DNA from: Reticulascus tulasneorum
Lineage: Eukaryota > Ascomycota > Sordariomycetes > Glomerellales > Reticulascaceae
Reading direction: 5' to 3'
DNA: 64,000 bases
Assembly: GCA_001557505.1 (NCBI GenBank)
Contig: LSAX01000004.1
Location: forward strand, 4,191,713-4,255,712
A program made the position numbers and the translations under genes. Below the pieces are notes generated by a model that was given only the letters and a program-made list of their open reading frames with translations, did not search any database and was not told where the DNA came from. Of the stretch, positions 46,894 through 58,137 are shown in pieces (position 1 is the first letter of the stretch; the number at the start of each line of letters is the position of its first letter).

Positions 46894-47775
46894 TTTGTCA
46901 GAAAGCTGGGGAGTTGAATAAACGAGGGGAACAGAGAGGCAGAAATGCAAGTAGGCTGGAGAGAATACACGGCTATGGAGGCGAGCGTCTTGAGGCTTTG
47001 AGAATTTCTTGCTCAAATGAGAACCGGCATCCAGATAGCAACCAGTTTATATATATATCACATTTTTGGCTTGTACATTGAAGGTTGGGAACACTTGTTC
47101 GCGACATGACTATTAGTGACGTACGCTCTCTGGTAACTATGCCGTTATATCTTCAGATCTGGAGTGATCTTTAGACCCAAAGAAGGAGCACCATGATAAC
47201 AGTGATATACATCTGTTGGCTCACCTCATAAGTTGGGTTGGATCGAAACGAAGGGTCAGGTCTGACAACCTGTTGGTTTTAGGTTGCAACTGCGAAGATT
47301 TTGGTTTCAAAATAGAATCCCAGGTGCAGAGATTTAGCAAATACGATTCGCTAGTTACCTTTCCGAAAGGGTGAATTTAGCGGAAGACGTCTATATGTCC
47401 TACTGTTGGCCGCTAGTCGCGGGGATCTACCAAATTATATCGCAGGTCACGGAAGGGCTGGCACTTGCTTGGCAGCTATTTGTAGATTCTCGAAACAGTT
47501 CCACTGAGTTACCTCCAAGGCGCGCGTCATCCCCGCCTGGCAATTTTTGGGCCCGGGGTTTACTTTGGTTGACCTTCAGTCAACTGTGGGCGGTTGGCGA
47601 TTGGTTGGCGAGCACTGAGTGGCGGTTGGTAGCGGGCCAGGATGAGTTTACTCAACCTCGAGTGTGTTCAACCACGTCATCAAAACCCATCGCCGCCTTC
47701 ATCCTTCACAGTTTTCTTACCCATCCTTTATCATATGACTACTCGCTATAATAATACACACAGCATATTCAGACC
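46894..47775. other. Divergent region between protease pseudogene and I9-type gene
   Basis: About 880 bases with no supported gene. An alternating TATATATA tract near 47,050 lies about 155 bases upstream of the protease start and may have been its TATA element. Confidence 0.4.
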
Positions 47776-48198
47776 ATGCTAAAATTTTCACCCGCCCTCC
47801 TAGCCATGACCGCCGTATATGTGTTAGCAATCGGCTGGTATGTGACGTCCCATTCCTTGACATCCCAATCATTACTGTCCGACATGAGCAGAGGAGATAC
47901 AACATTGTACCAAGCGCCGTTTGGGAACCCGAGCGTCAATCCAAAGCTTATCGTCCAACGCAACTATATCATTTACCTCGCACCCGGTCATACCATCAAG
48001 GAGGTCAGTCATGTAATCGGCATCGACATTGAATCACAGGTCGACGGTATCATACGCCTTGGTACAGATTCGGTCGTTGCGTTTCGTGTCAAGGATATTG
48101 ATGACTCTCTATTCGCTGCCATTCGAGGTGACCGCGGCGTCACAATGGTCGACTGCCAATATCTATCCAGCAAACTAGCAGGTTCAGCAAAGGCGTAA
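47776..48198 (+). CDS. Small secreted protein related to subtilisin propeptides (I9-type inhibitor)
   Basis: A 140-codon frame with an N-terminal hydrophobic signal-like segment (MLKFSPALLAMTAVYVLAIGW). The body has QRNYIIYLAPGHTIKEVSHVIGIDIE and ends FAAIRGDRGVTMVDCQYLSSKL. This pattern, a beta strand followed by GHT-x-H-x-IG and a final GV-x-x-VD-x-Q strand, matches the propeptide of the adjacent decayed protease (NGHT, ADPGVMLVEQDQ) and other I9 domains that fold and inhibit subtilisins. It lacks a protease domain, so it may be a free-standing inhibitor or chaperone. A possible intron starting at GTATGT near 47,840 was considered but is not needed. A decayed paralogue lies at 41465-41842. 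Family placement is by eye. Confidence 0.6.
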   Translation: MLKFSPALLAMTAVYVLAIGWYVTSHSLTSQSLLSDMSRGDTTLYQAPFGNPSVNPKLIVQRNYIIYLAPGHTIKEVSHVIGIDIESQVDGIIRLGTDSVVAFRVKDIDDSLFAAIRGDRGVTMVDCQYLSSKLAGSAKA

Positions 48199-48970
48199 AG
48201 TAGACATCGAGGTAAGAATTTTGGATCAGTGATTGTGAGATGTAGATCTTTCTTAACGGTATATTCACACAGCGATACGGGACTACTCTGTTGACCCGGA
48301 AGTTTGCTTCGTTGTTTACAGCCGAGTATCATTACGAGCACTGGGAGTGGCCCTGTTGAAATATTTCATAGCTGTAATCTGACACTCACAAATTCCCCTG
48401 CTGGTTGTGTCGATCAAGATGGGCAGAACAAGTTTTATGATATGTCCCGAGCAATACTTGACGGTCGCCATGTCAATGAAGGACCGAAACGAAGATAGAC
48501 TTGTGTATCGGTGAAGGAAAATTTGATGTAGATGTAGTGGTCGGCCATCGTTCTTTCTGTTGATGTTTTTATATTTATCTTCGTGCTAATTAATGCTGGC
48601 CAGGTATTTGGCAAAACATCATGTTAATCAAACTTTCTTATTTTTATTTCGCTAAAATTCATCTCTTATTTGTATAAAAAGAAAATTCATATTGATTGTC
48701 CAACTATGTGATAATCATGATATATAACCTTTTGCAAAGGAACTGACTGGAGGTCACGATCAGGACGGAAGACGGGCACTTGCCGAAGACTACACTAGGC
48801 ACTACATAGATTGTAAGACTTGATTCTGTGCTGTTCCTACGTTCATGCCTAATAAACAGCTATGTTGCCATGAATTGTGTCTGTACTGCACCAGATCAAG
48901 ACCTTTCAGGAGAATATGCTGAAGTCTCTTTCCGCATCATGTAGCAAGCCAATTAAGCCGAATGACATCA
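48199..48970. other. Intergenic region
   Basis: About 770 bases between the I9-type gene and the 3' end of the aspartic protease gene; AT-rich, no gene supported. Confidence 0.5.
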
Positions 48971-51258
48971 TTATAGACCCATGATTACTAAAAGTCCTCC
49001 GATGGCAAGGAAAGTCAAAGTATGAGCAAGCCGCAGCTGACCAGCACCTGCTACAAAGACCTTGCTAGTAGGTGTCGCTAATGCGGTTGCATTACTGGCC
49101 TTGCCGCAAGTGGCGCAGGGAGCTGCCGTAGTGGCCATTGTTGTAGCGATGGTTGTACTTGAAGTGACACCATGATTGCAGTTAGTGCAGGCCGTCGGAC
49201 CATTTGCGCCAGGAGTGCAACCCGGCACGATTATAGCCGTATCTAGGGTCTTGACTGCAGTGACTGTCACAGTTACAGCAGTCGTTTTCGTGGCTCCCAC
49301 GGGGCAGTCGTCGCTGTATCCTGAGCAGATCGTTGTCTTGTGTATGGTGTAATATCCGCTTGTCTCGGGGCACACTGTGGTAACAGCGGTTACGATTTGT
49401 GTAGTGACTGCTCCGACATGGCATAGAGTCTTCTCTGGCGGGCACGACGTAACAGTATAACGAGAAGTCGTGGTGTAAGTTATGGTAGTCTTGTGGTCGG
49501 TGGAGACGGACGCAATACCTGAGCTGGAAACGATAGAAGAGGTGGATGATGACAATGATGGTGATGATGTGGTGAAAGAGTAAGATGACGATTTGATGTC
49601 AGATGATGTTGATGTCGATCCCAGAGAAGATGACGGGAAAGAGGTGGCGATAGAAGATGAAGAGGACAAGTCTGAGCTAGATGAAGTAGACATCGATCCC
49701 GGAGTAGACGTCGAGGAAGTGGCGATAACAGAAGATGAGGATGACAAGACTGAGCTGGACGAAGTAGAGGTTGATACAGGAATAGAGGACGACGAAGAAG
49801 GAGGCGTAACGTCGCCACATTCGCCAAACAGGGAAGGGACAGCGTTAGCACCTTTACCGATTGCCACGACATTTGCACCGCAATCTAGTGATTGGGCCAC
49901 ATGGATGTTTCGGTTATCCCAATCGTAGATCACATAAGCAGCTCGTAGAAAGGTATCGCCAAGGACCGGGAACTCTAAACAAATCATCAGCCAACTCTTT
50001 ATAGGAATTAAGCTTAATAGGGCATCTTACCATCCTCGAAAGCTCCTAAGACGCAGAATGTGGAATCAGGCAAGTGCCAGATGAAATCGTAGTATGGAAC
50101 AGTAATAACCGTGTCGCCGAAGGTGAAGTCAACCGACCCGCCTAGTCCCGGGTCAAGACAGTCGACTGTATAGACGTCGGAGCCGGGGATATATTCTGCT
50201 GAGGGAAACGCGGCCACAAGGGCACTGAAAATCGGATTGGGCAGGGCGCTGAGTGTATATCCACTATCGAGAAGCACAGGTTGACCCTTGCCTCCTGTGG
50301 GAGTCTTGTAGACACCAACGACAGTACCGTCGGGTTGGTTAACGGAAATTCCGTTCAGGTAGACCCAGAATCTCGTGTAGCCATCAGGGGACTCGCCAGC
50401 AGGGATAATGGGAAGCTTGTGGAGCTTGCCGGAGTACTTCTTAGTATCAAGGCCACCAAATATAACAGATCCTGCCCAATTGATGTCTTGTCAGCGCACG
50501 ATGTCATACGCGACACTGTTGTTACGCTTGCACTAACCTCTGTCGCTGTCAAAGCCTCTCAAATCCATGCTGAACGCACGGCTGTTGGTAAAACCTTGCT
50601 CTGCGAGAGAGTCAATGATCAGCGGGTAACTGCTGTCCCAGCCCTCAAGCTCCGGACCAGCACCCATGATACCGACCACAGCATGAGCACTATCAAACGC
50701 GACGCCGAAGATTTGCTGCTTGATCTTGGCCGCTACGAACAACAATATTAGCTTGCCTCCTTCATCAGCACCAAAGATATGGTGATCTCGCCCAGGAATA
50801 AGAAACGTACATCCAATGCCGACAGTATCGTACACATATTCAAAATCGGCATACCCTGTTCCATATGTAACCTGACCGGTGACACCGAGGTCCACAAGAG
50901 TGGTCGATGCTGTAAACCGCGGCTGGACGTTGCAAAAGGCTGGTGTGGTAGATTTGGAGCAGACGGGATTGACCCATAACTCCGATGAGCCAGTATCGAA
51001 TTGAACAGGGACAGTCTGGCCAGGCGTGCCAAGGATGAGGTCGATAGTATATAACGTTCCAGATTGCTTGCCAAATGACCCAACCTCTTGCTGCCGCTTC
51101 GAGTGCCTTCCGAAGATGGGACCTCCCTGCTGAGAAGCGACCGGATAGCGAACGAAGCCCTCTCCCTGGATCATTCGATTATCATCGGGAATGATAGGCC
51201 CAAAGGCGAGCACCGCCACTGGGAGAATTGCCGAAAGGGCGAATAGAGTCGAAGACAT
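48971..51258 (-). CDS. Pepsin-like aspartic protease with Ser/Thr-rich stalk and GPI-type tail
   Basis: Predicted 695-aa extracellular or wall-anchored A1 protease (yapsin/opsB-like). Exons are 51258-50811, 50732-50538, 50471-50031 and 49974-48971, with introns of 78, 66 and 56 nt that close all phases. Signal peptide MSSTLFALSAILPVAVLAFG is followed by a propeptide ending near HSKRQ. Catalytic motifs are FDTGSSELWV (first Asp near residue 92) and LLDSGYTLSAL (second Asp near 282). GVAFDS, PVLGDTFLRAAYVIYD and FGGLDTKKYSG are typical of yapsins. A long Ser/Thr-rich stalk (about residues 400-490) and a Cys-containing, Thr-rich region follow. The C terminus ends in a hydrophobic helix (AHTLTFLAIGGLLVIMGL) preceded by small residues, as in GPI signals. 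Likely acts on wall or secreted proteins. Confidence 0.9.
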
Positions 51259-52613
51259 AATGAAAATGCAGCGAGCAACGGCTCAGCGAGCGGCTACTAA
51301 AGAATGACTGACCGCGAATTACGATATTAACGAGTGAAAATAAATCTACAATGGAAAGGGCTGCTTCTTAGGGTCGAGGAAGACGGGAAAAGGCTAGAGC
51401 CTTCATCGCCGCTATATATGGCGACCTAACCGGCGTTTGAACAACCAAAGATCTAGCTGAAAGGAGTAAGAACGAGGGCAAGGTAGCTACCCATATCGAT
51501 GGCATAATTGGAACCCAAATCTGACATGGGGCTTGAGAATAGCGTGAATGGCTTTCTTCTGATTTCCACCATATTTTCAGCTCGCAAGCTCGACGGAGGG
51601 GTGGAAATTCAGGGGCTACGCTCGATGGTCCATTCATCGCGCTAAGCGCCCACACTCACGATCACACACGATGGTACATCCCTGGAAGGCATTACTGATG
51701 CTAGTGCCGCAATTTAAAAAAATACTTGAGGATTGGGCGTTTTTGTGCCAGCCCTACGACACGACACTTAAGACGTCGGGGCTGGCTAATTATATAGAAT
51801 TGTGTCTTGTACCAGGGAATGCCTGATTTACCACAAGCTTTGGCTAGGCTCGCAACGGCTAGTCGATCTCTATGATCTGCAATGTACGCTAAGGCAACTA
51901 GGCAATATTTGCGCAATGTTCTGCCCCCAGTCGTTGCCAGCAATGGTTTGGACACGGACGACTTTTGTCAATTATCTCTGAAAGAAGTACCGGTTGCTGG
52001 CATCAACTTCACCTTTCTGTAGACATTACGTCGTTGATCTATATTGGGCACAAACCCCTTCATGATGGCTCAGCCATCTTTACCAAGCAGACATACAACA
52101 ATAGGCAGATTTCAAAGGTTAATTAATAAGATTAGAGCAAGGCAGCCATACTCCGACAGCCAATTCCAAGACAGGTCGCCAATTTCCAAGTTGTTGTTTA
52201 ACGGCGGCTCAACCGCGACAAGTCATGGCAAGAGTTAATAAGATTTTAACTTTTATAAACCTAACATTAGTTATCGTCATAAACGTGGTTTATGGGTTTT
52301 TTTTGTATGGTGAGAATAAAGTTTGGTCTGTGCTCTAGAAACGTCGTTTATTAGTTAACCCCAACCCTACTAAACCTACACATATAGAGCCCAAAATTAT
52401 TTAAAACAGGTCAAAATAACCTAGGAACTATAGCCTAACCGATCTCCTAAGCGTTAGCCTATTTGATTAAGTTGAATATTAAGTTTTATATATTGATTTA
52501 TTTGTAATGCTAATATACATAGAGGCTTATATATATTTATCAGCATTTAGGTAACTAACATAAAGTCCCTATCGAATTGCGAAAACAAGTAAAAGAGTAT
52601 ACTAAAGGGTTAG
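51259..52613. other. Region between last unique gene and subtelomeric repeats
   Basis: About 1.35 kb. The first part is the aspartic protease promoter. From about 52,250 the sequence becomes AT-rich, and near 52,601-52,630 it contains GGGTTAGGGTTAG-like telomeric sequence at the edge of the retroelement. Confidence 0.5.
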
Positions 52614-52630
52614 GGTTAGATTAGGGTTTA
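52601..52630 (+). repeat. Interstitial telomere-like repeat at the retroelement 3' end
   Basis: AAAGGGTTAGGGTTAGATTAGGG-type sequence: two perfect TTAGGG-related units plus a degenerate one, in the same orientation as the terminal telomere. It lies exactly where the minus-strand retroelement ends. Confidence 0.75.
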
Positions 52631-52940
52631 TTTATATACCAAGCTATTTGCTATATAGTTTTATAAAGCTCTTTTTAATTACAAAATATATTTTCCAAAA
52701 AATTCAAGAAAACTCCAAAGAAAACCAGAAAAAAGAACTTAGAAAAATCCAAAAAGATAAAGAGAAAAGAAAATCAAGAAAACCCAGAAAAACCAATAAA
52801 GAAGACTTAGAAAAAACAAAGAAAATACAAAAAGAAAAACTCAGAAAAATCCAACAAAGACAGAAAAAGAGATTTAGAAAAATCCAAGAAAAACCAAGAA
52901 AAACCAAAGAAAAATCTCAAGATAATATTTATAAAAAGAT

Positions 52941-55900
52941 TTAATTTCTTCTTCTTCTTTGTCTTTTTATCGGAACATCTGTCGCGATAGATTTTGCCGC
53001 GTTAGCTCTCGTTTTCACTAAGATTAACGAGATATCTACGTCGAGCGATGAGGTTGCCCGGGGGCCCAAAAGGCCCTGGAGTTTCTTATAGCTCTGCGCA
53101 GATTCTTTTTCTATTAATCCTCCGGCCGAGAAGATCAACGGCTTGAAAAATGGCCCGAGAGAGATGTATTTCCGTTGTTTGCTGGCAGCGGCTTCGGTAA
53201 GTGTGGCGTGTACATCCGCCCTGGCCGAGTCTTTGTTAACTGCCACGATTTGTACGTCGTACGAGTACGTGGTCGTGCCGACCGTGACTAGGAAGTCCGG
53301 TCGTAGAGCGCTGGCGTCGGCGATGTTGGCGTTGGTGCCAGCGTTGGTGATGTCGGCGTTGGTAACGTCGGTGTTGGTGGCGTTGGCGTTGGTGGCGTTG
53401 GTGTTGGTGGCGTAGGCGTTAGTGGCGTCGGCGATCTTGGGCTCGAGCTCGACAGTTAAATCTTCCCGGCAAGAAAGTGTTTTTGTAATAGCACGGGCGA
53501 TTTGGTCGTGGCGGGCGGTCTAGCGTCTCTCGGCAGCCTTACAGACATCCTCGTGTCCGATTGCGGGCACGGCCCCGTAGTGGCTGCATGAGCGGTTGAG
53601 CGGTCGGCACGGGATGAGGAGTCTCGCTCGCAGCGCCTCGGCCACGTCGACGTCGATCATCTTGAACTGCGCTTGGGTAGGGAAGACGGTTAACTACTTC
53701 CGTCCTAAGTAGCTCGCGTTCTTAAGCCTGGCGTTAGTCTCCGAGCCCGAGAGCCGGCTGTTCTGCCTCTGGAGGAGGACGGCGTTCATATCTCTGAGGA
53801 CGTCTTGGCTGGACTGCGCGCTGGCCACGGCGATGGAGATGTCTGGCTGGATCTGCGACACGAGGTCGGCCGCCGTATTCCGCGCCGAGGCGTAGATGTC
53901 GGCGGCGAGATCGGTATGTTGGGGCAGGCTGAGTCCTCCGTCTTTGACGGGCAACGCGATGATGTCTGTGTTGGTGATCGTTGGGATCTGGTCTGACCGC
54001 CTCGCCGCTAGCCGGAGGACTTCGCTGTTGATCGCGTTGTCGGCCGTCTGCCACAGCTGGTCGAGGTCGCCGGGGTCTAGCTGGCGAAGCAGGTGTCGGA
54101 GAAGGAGATGGACGCTTCTTTTTAATAGTAAGAGCGCGTGTTGCTTGGGCAGCTGTCGCAGGGCCGCGAGCGCCGTGTGTAGGTCGATGATCTTATCTTG
54201 TAAGAATCTCGCCTGTCCGGCCGCTGGACCTACGTAGCTGCCGAGGGTGGCGAGCCCTTCTCGTCGTAACTAGGCAATTGGCTTGTCGAAGCTCTTTGCA
54301 CGGTTGAAGGTGGCTGGTGATTCCTGGAATGCCCGGCCGACTATTTCGAAAAGGTCGATATCGTCTGGGCTGAGGATGTAGATGTCATCGAGATACGCCA
54401 CTATCACCGCGTTCGGCAGCATCTTCTGCAGAAGCTCGAGCGTTGGGCGTATCGTGAGGGAGAAGAGGAGCGGGCTGATGGGGTCGCCTTGCCGGGTATC
54501 ATCTGCGCTGGCCAGGACATCTCCCGAGTCCGTGACCAAGATGGACGGCTGGCCGTACGCCTAGGCCGTCGCCCGGTAGATTGCCGGAGCGTACGTGGCG
54601 GTCGCCGCCGCGATGGACATCCTGGGAAGGTCGTTAAACGCGTTCTTGAGGTCCACCGCTGCGATCCTCTTGATGCTGGCCTGGTTCCGACCTGCGATGG
54701 CTTCTTCCAGGATGAAGATCGCAGGCTCGACGCCGCCTGGGCTATTGACGCCGAGCTGGCAGGAGAGCAGCATCCCGTCTCGGAAGTTGGTCTGTAAGAT
54801 GGCCTTCATGGCTACTCTATAGATCATATCTCCGATCGCGATAGGTCTCACGTCTCCGTTGGACTTTTCCAGGGCAATGAGGCGCGACGCGCAGAGCAGG
54901 TCACGGCCCGGGGCTGTCCCTTGTTGGATCATATTGGCTAGCAGGCGCAGCGCCCGGAGGAATACCGAATCTGGCCTGTGGCTGGCCAGGTCCAGCAGCG
55001 GCCTTGTCCAGCCGCTGAGCCCGGGGGCCTTCTCGACGCCGATGGACTGGATGGTTTCCTGGATGTCTTCGATCGTGATTGCCGGGCCCGGGCGCGGGTT
55101 CGTCCTGGGGTTGAACGGTCGAGGCGTGCCAATTGGGTGTTTCTCGCGAAGGGCGTTGAGGTTGTGAGGGTTGTTGGGTGCTAGAGGCGTCGGGTCGACG
55201 AGTGCTCTAGCTGCCCGGCTGAGGAATCCGTTCTGCAGTAGTTCGGTCGCTCTCTCGGCCGGGGCCTGGTGGTGGTGGTGGTGGTGGTGGTCTTGTTGCT
55301 GAGGTCTTGCAGCCTGCTTCGCTTCCGGGATTGTTCTTGGGTAGGCCCGGAGGGTGGGCGCGAACTGCCCGTCCGCGAGGGCTTGGCCTGTCACCCTCGG
55401 CAGCAAGAGCAGCCTTAGCAGTTGTCTCTCGGTTGGGAACCGTATGAAATCCTCCGCAGCGCGCTCGGCGGCGCTGGTGAACAGCGTCCCGTGCCGGGCG
55501 TGTAGCCGTTTCTCCGGGATTGGGATCTTCGAGAACGCTAGCAGGGTCTGGACTGCCGGCTTCTCGAGGATTGGCGCCACGGTTCGTTCGTGCGCGGCCT
55601 CTAGTGTGCGGGCCGGGGTCGTCTCGCTGGCGGGGTCGATGATCGTGCTGCCGGTCGAGGTGGTCCATGGCAGTCTGCGTCTTGTGGCGCGTGTGCCCTG
55701 CGCTGGGCCGTCCCTCGCGCCGGCGGCGTGGTTGGCTTGTCGTGCGACCTGCGGACTCTCGGGCTCGACGATGAATCCCCCGCCCGTCTGCGATGGGCTA
55801 TCGTGCCGAGGCCCGGCTTCCGCCGCGTCGGTATTGTCGTTGTCGTTCTCGGCGTCGGCGTTGTCGTTGTCGTTCTTAGCGTCAGAGTTCTCGTCGTCGT

Positions 55901-56984
55901 CTTCGCTGCTAAACAGGTCTCTAAGGAGCAGCTGCATGACGGAGTCGGTCTGCGATGCGAAGACCGGGGTCTGTGGGCGGGCGTCTGGATCGCCGGCCGA
56001 GGGCGTCGGCTGTGTGTTCCGGGCTGCCGCGCCAGATTCGTCGTCCTCGTCCATTTGGAGGGAGATCTGGTGCTGCAGTCTGGCATCTATGGAGGTGCTG
56101 GTGTCTTGTCTATCCAGCGTGAGGACTAAGCGTTCGAGGGTTCTACCTCGCGGCGAGCCGGGCTCGGAGATGCTGGTGTCCATCGCGTCAGATACGTCGG
56201 CAGCGGGGCTGGGTTGGGATGATCTGGGCTGCGCGTCTGGGATGTCTTCTGTGGGGGATCGGGGGCTGCGCAGTCCTCCTAGGCCACGTGGCGAGGGCTC
56301 TGGGGTGTGTTCGTCGTCTGCGAACGGGGACTCCGGAAATGGGGACTCTGGGACAAAGTACAATTCAGATTCCGACAAGTCGGCTTCGTCCCCGGGCGCG
56401 TCGGGCTGTTCTACCTTGACTCGCGTCGGTGCTTTAGAGGTCGATGGTGATCTGGCCGGGCGTTTCCTGGTTGCAGGGCCGGCCGTCGATTTGGCTGGGA
56501 TTGAGATGGCCCATCTGCTGGACCCCAGGCCGGCCGGTACGTGCTTCTTGCTGAACATCGTTTTGTACTGATGGACTGTGGGAAGGTCGGGGCTGGTCGT
56601 GGTCGGCTCTGGTGGTTCCACCGGTTTCTGGGTCATGGTGTAGAGTTGGCTTCTGTCTCGCGGCAGAGTAGAGATGCGAGACGTCTTGGCCTGGGTTGGT
56701 GGCGCCGCCGGGGCTGGTGGTGCCGCCGGGGCCGGTGTCATGGAATAGACTTGGGTCCTGTCTCGCGGCAATGTCGAGATGCGAGACGTGCCAGGTATTC
56801 CATGGATTTTGCCCAGGTGGGTCTTCATGCCATGGTCGCTCTTGCAGGGGATTCCGCAAGCTGGGCATGGTAGAAGGCCGAAGGGCTGTAGTTGGAGCGC
56901 GGTGTAGCCGTCGGTTGGATGCTTTTTCCGGGTATGCTCGAGAATATTAACATATTCCCCAGCACACGAAGGACACCGGGGCAT
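52941..56984 (-). pseudogene. Retroelement polyprotein: zinc fingers, reverse transcriptase, restriction-like endonuclease
   Basis: One frame of 1,347 codons interrupted by four TAG stops (54561-54563, 54270-54272, 53694-53696, 53520-53522); no frameshift is needed. The start MPRCPSCAGEY gives a first finger (CPSC, then HTRKKH) and a second (CPACG, then HLGKIHG). A long Pro/Ser/Asp-rich linker follows. RT motifs are IRPIAIGD-like (VRPIAIGDMIYR), AAVDLKNAFND, RQGDPISPLLF and the catalytic YLDD. Near the C terminus there is a CCHC-like cluster (HYGAVPAIGHEDVC, with Tyr where a Cys is expected). The RLE core is RPDFLVTVGTTTYSYDVQI with AASKQRKY, matching the PD..D..K..KY pattern of R2/CRE endonucleases. 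A Thr/Asn/Ala repeat linker precedes it. The stops are consistent with CAG or TGG changed to TAG; the one at 53520 is TGG in the second copy. Confidence 0.88.
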
Positions 56985-57030
56985 CTTGGTGTGGATGTTG
57001 GTGTCAAGCTATTATAAGACGGGGTAGTCG

Positions 57031-57132
57031 TCGAGAGAGGTAGACAGTCGAGAGAGGTGGACAGTCGAGAGAGGTGGACAGTCGAGAGAGGTAGACAGTC
57101 GAGAGAGGTAGACAGTCGAGAGAGGTGGACAG
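57031..57132 (-). repeat. 17-bp tandem repeats in the retroelement 5' leader
   Basis: Six exact-length 17-bp units (TCGAGAGAGGTGGACAG or the A variant), 47 bases upstream of the polyprotein start. Tandem leader repeats are known to act as promoters in some non-LTR elements; here that is inference. Confidence 0.85.
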
Positions 57133-57140
57133 TCAAGATG

Positions 57141-57780
57141 TCAAAATTAAAAAGTCAAAATAGTAATAAAATTACCAAGAAGACCATAAAAGAGCTAAAT
57201 AAAACGAGACAATGGTTGGGAAAAAGATTTAACCAAACCAAAGTAAAACGAGAGAACCTGATCTTTTGATGTTTCTTCTAGATGGAAAGGTTGAAAACCA
57301 CAGCTTAATATAGAAAAAATAATCTTAGTTATCTAAGCCAAAAAACAAAAAAAAACCCCTTTTCAAAAAAAAATCAAAGTATATAAAATCGTAGATAATC
57401 CAAAGTTGTACCCAATCTCCCGACCCAAGACATCAACCTAAGCTAGATAAACAAAAGATCTAAATAAAAAAAAATCTAACTATTAGCTTAGAAATCAAAA
57501 TCAATCTAAGAGAAAAAATCAGACCATAAGGAAATAAATGTTACCTTCAAAAGATAAGACAGTAAATTACCAGGCCAACCTTAGATATATCAGCAACCGA
57601 AGGATTCACTAATACGAATTAAGAACTTCGTATTTGTAAAATAAGACGTTAGTATGACCATCAAACCCTGCCCACAACGCCATCTAATTTGCTAAGTTTT
57701 ATCTGTAAAATTACGAAAAAATGTTTAAACATTAGATAACAGTTAAACATAATTCATAACTAACACATTCACTAATCTGA
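57141..57780. other. AT-rich spacer between retroelement and satellites
   Basis: About 640 bases, very AT-rich, rich in AAAA and TATA-like runs, with no gene supported. The composition is as expected of strongly RIP-mutated or satellite-derived DNA. Confidence 0.45.
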
Positions 57781-58137
57781 ATGTTAACATACAGACTGCA
57801 AGACCTCGACACGCAGCCTGCAAGACCTCGACACGTAACCTGCAAGACCTCGACATGCAACCTCTAAGACCTCGACATGCAACCTCTAAGATCTCGACAC
57901 GCAACCTGCAAGACCTCGACACGCAGCCTGCAAGACCTCGACACGCAACCTGCAAGACCTCGACATGCAACCTCTAAGACCTCAACACACAGCCTACAAT
58001 ATCTCGACACGCAGCCGGCAAGACCTCGACACGCAGCCGGCAAGACCTCGACACGGAACCAGCAAAATTTCGACACGCAGACTGCGGAAGGTCGACACAC
58101 AGACTGCAAGATTTCGACACGGAACAGCCGGAATTTG
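57781..58137 (+). repeat. 22-bp satellite, first block
   Basis: About 15 tandem copies of a 22-bp unit (AGACCTCGACACGCAGCCTGCA and variants). The unit contains the CTCGACA motif, whose reverse complement TGTCGAG recurs in the neighbouring 44-bp satellite. Confidence 0.85.

Larger units (their letters stand above)
52614..57140 (-). mobile_element. Near full-length RLE-type non-LTR retrotransposon, telomere-associated
   Basis: A 4.5-kb minus-strand element without long terminal repeats. Its 3' end (52,614) joins TTAGGG-like repeats. Its T-rich (A-rich on plus) 3' region is repeated at the chromosome end, and its 5' leader contains 17-bp tandem repeats. One long reading frame carries zinc fingers, RT, CCHC and an RLE domain, an order known from the CRE/R2 group and from the Magnaporthe MoTeR telomeric elements. 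Family-level assignment is from motif order; the exact 5' end is uncertain. Confidence 0.8.

Noticed and set aside
52648..52944. Lys-rich 98-codon plus-strand frame
   Set aside because: It is the A-rich complement of the retroelement 3' region, duplicated at 63 kb, with low-complexity composition.
55354..56571. 405-codon plus-strand frame
   Set aside because: Antisense shadow of the GC-rich retroelement polyprotein; no domain and no start context.
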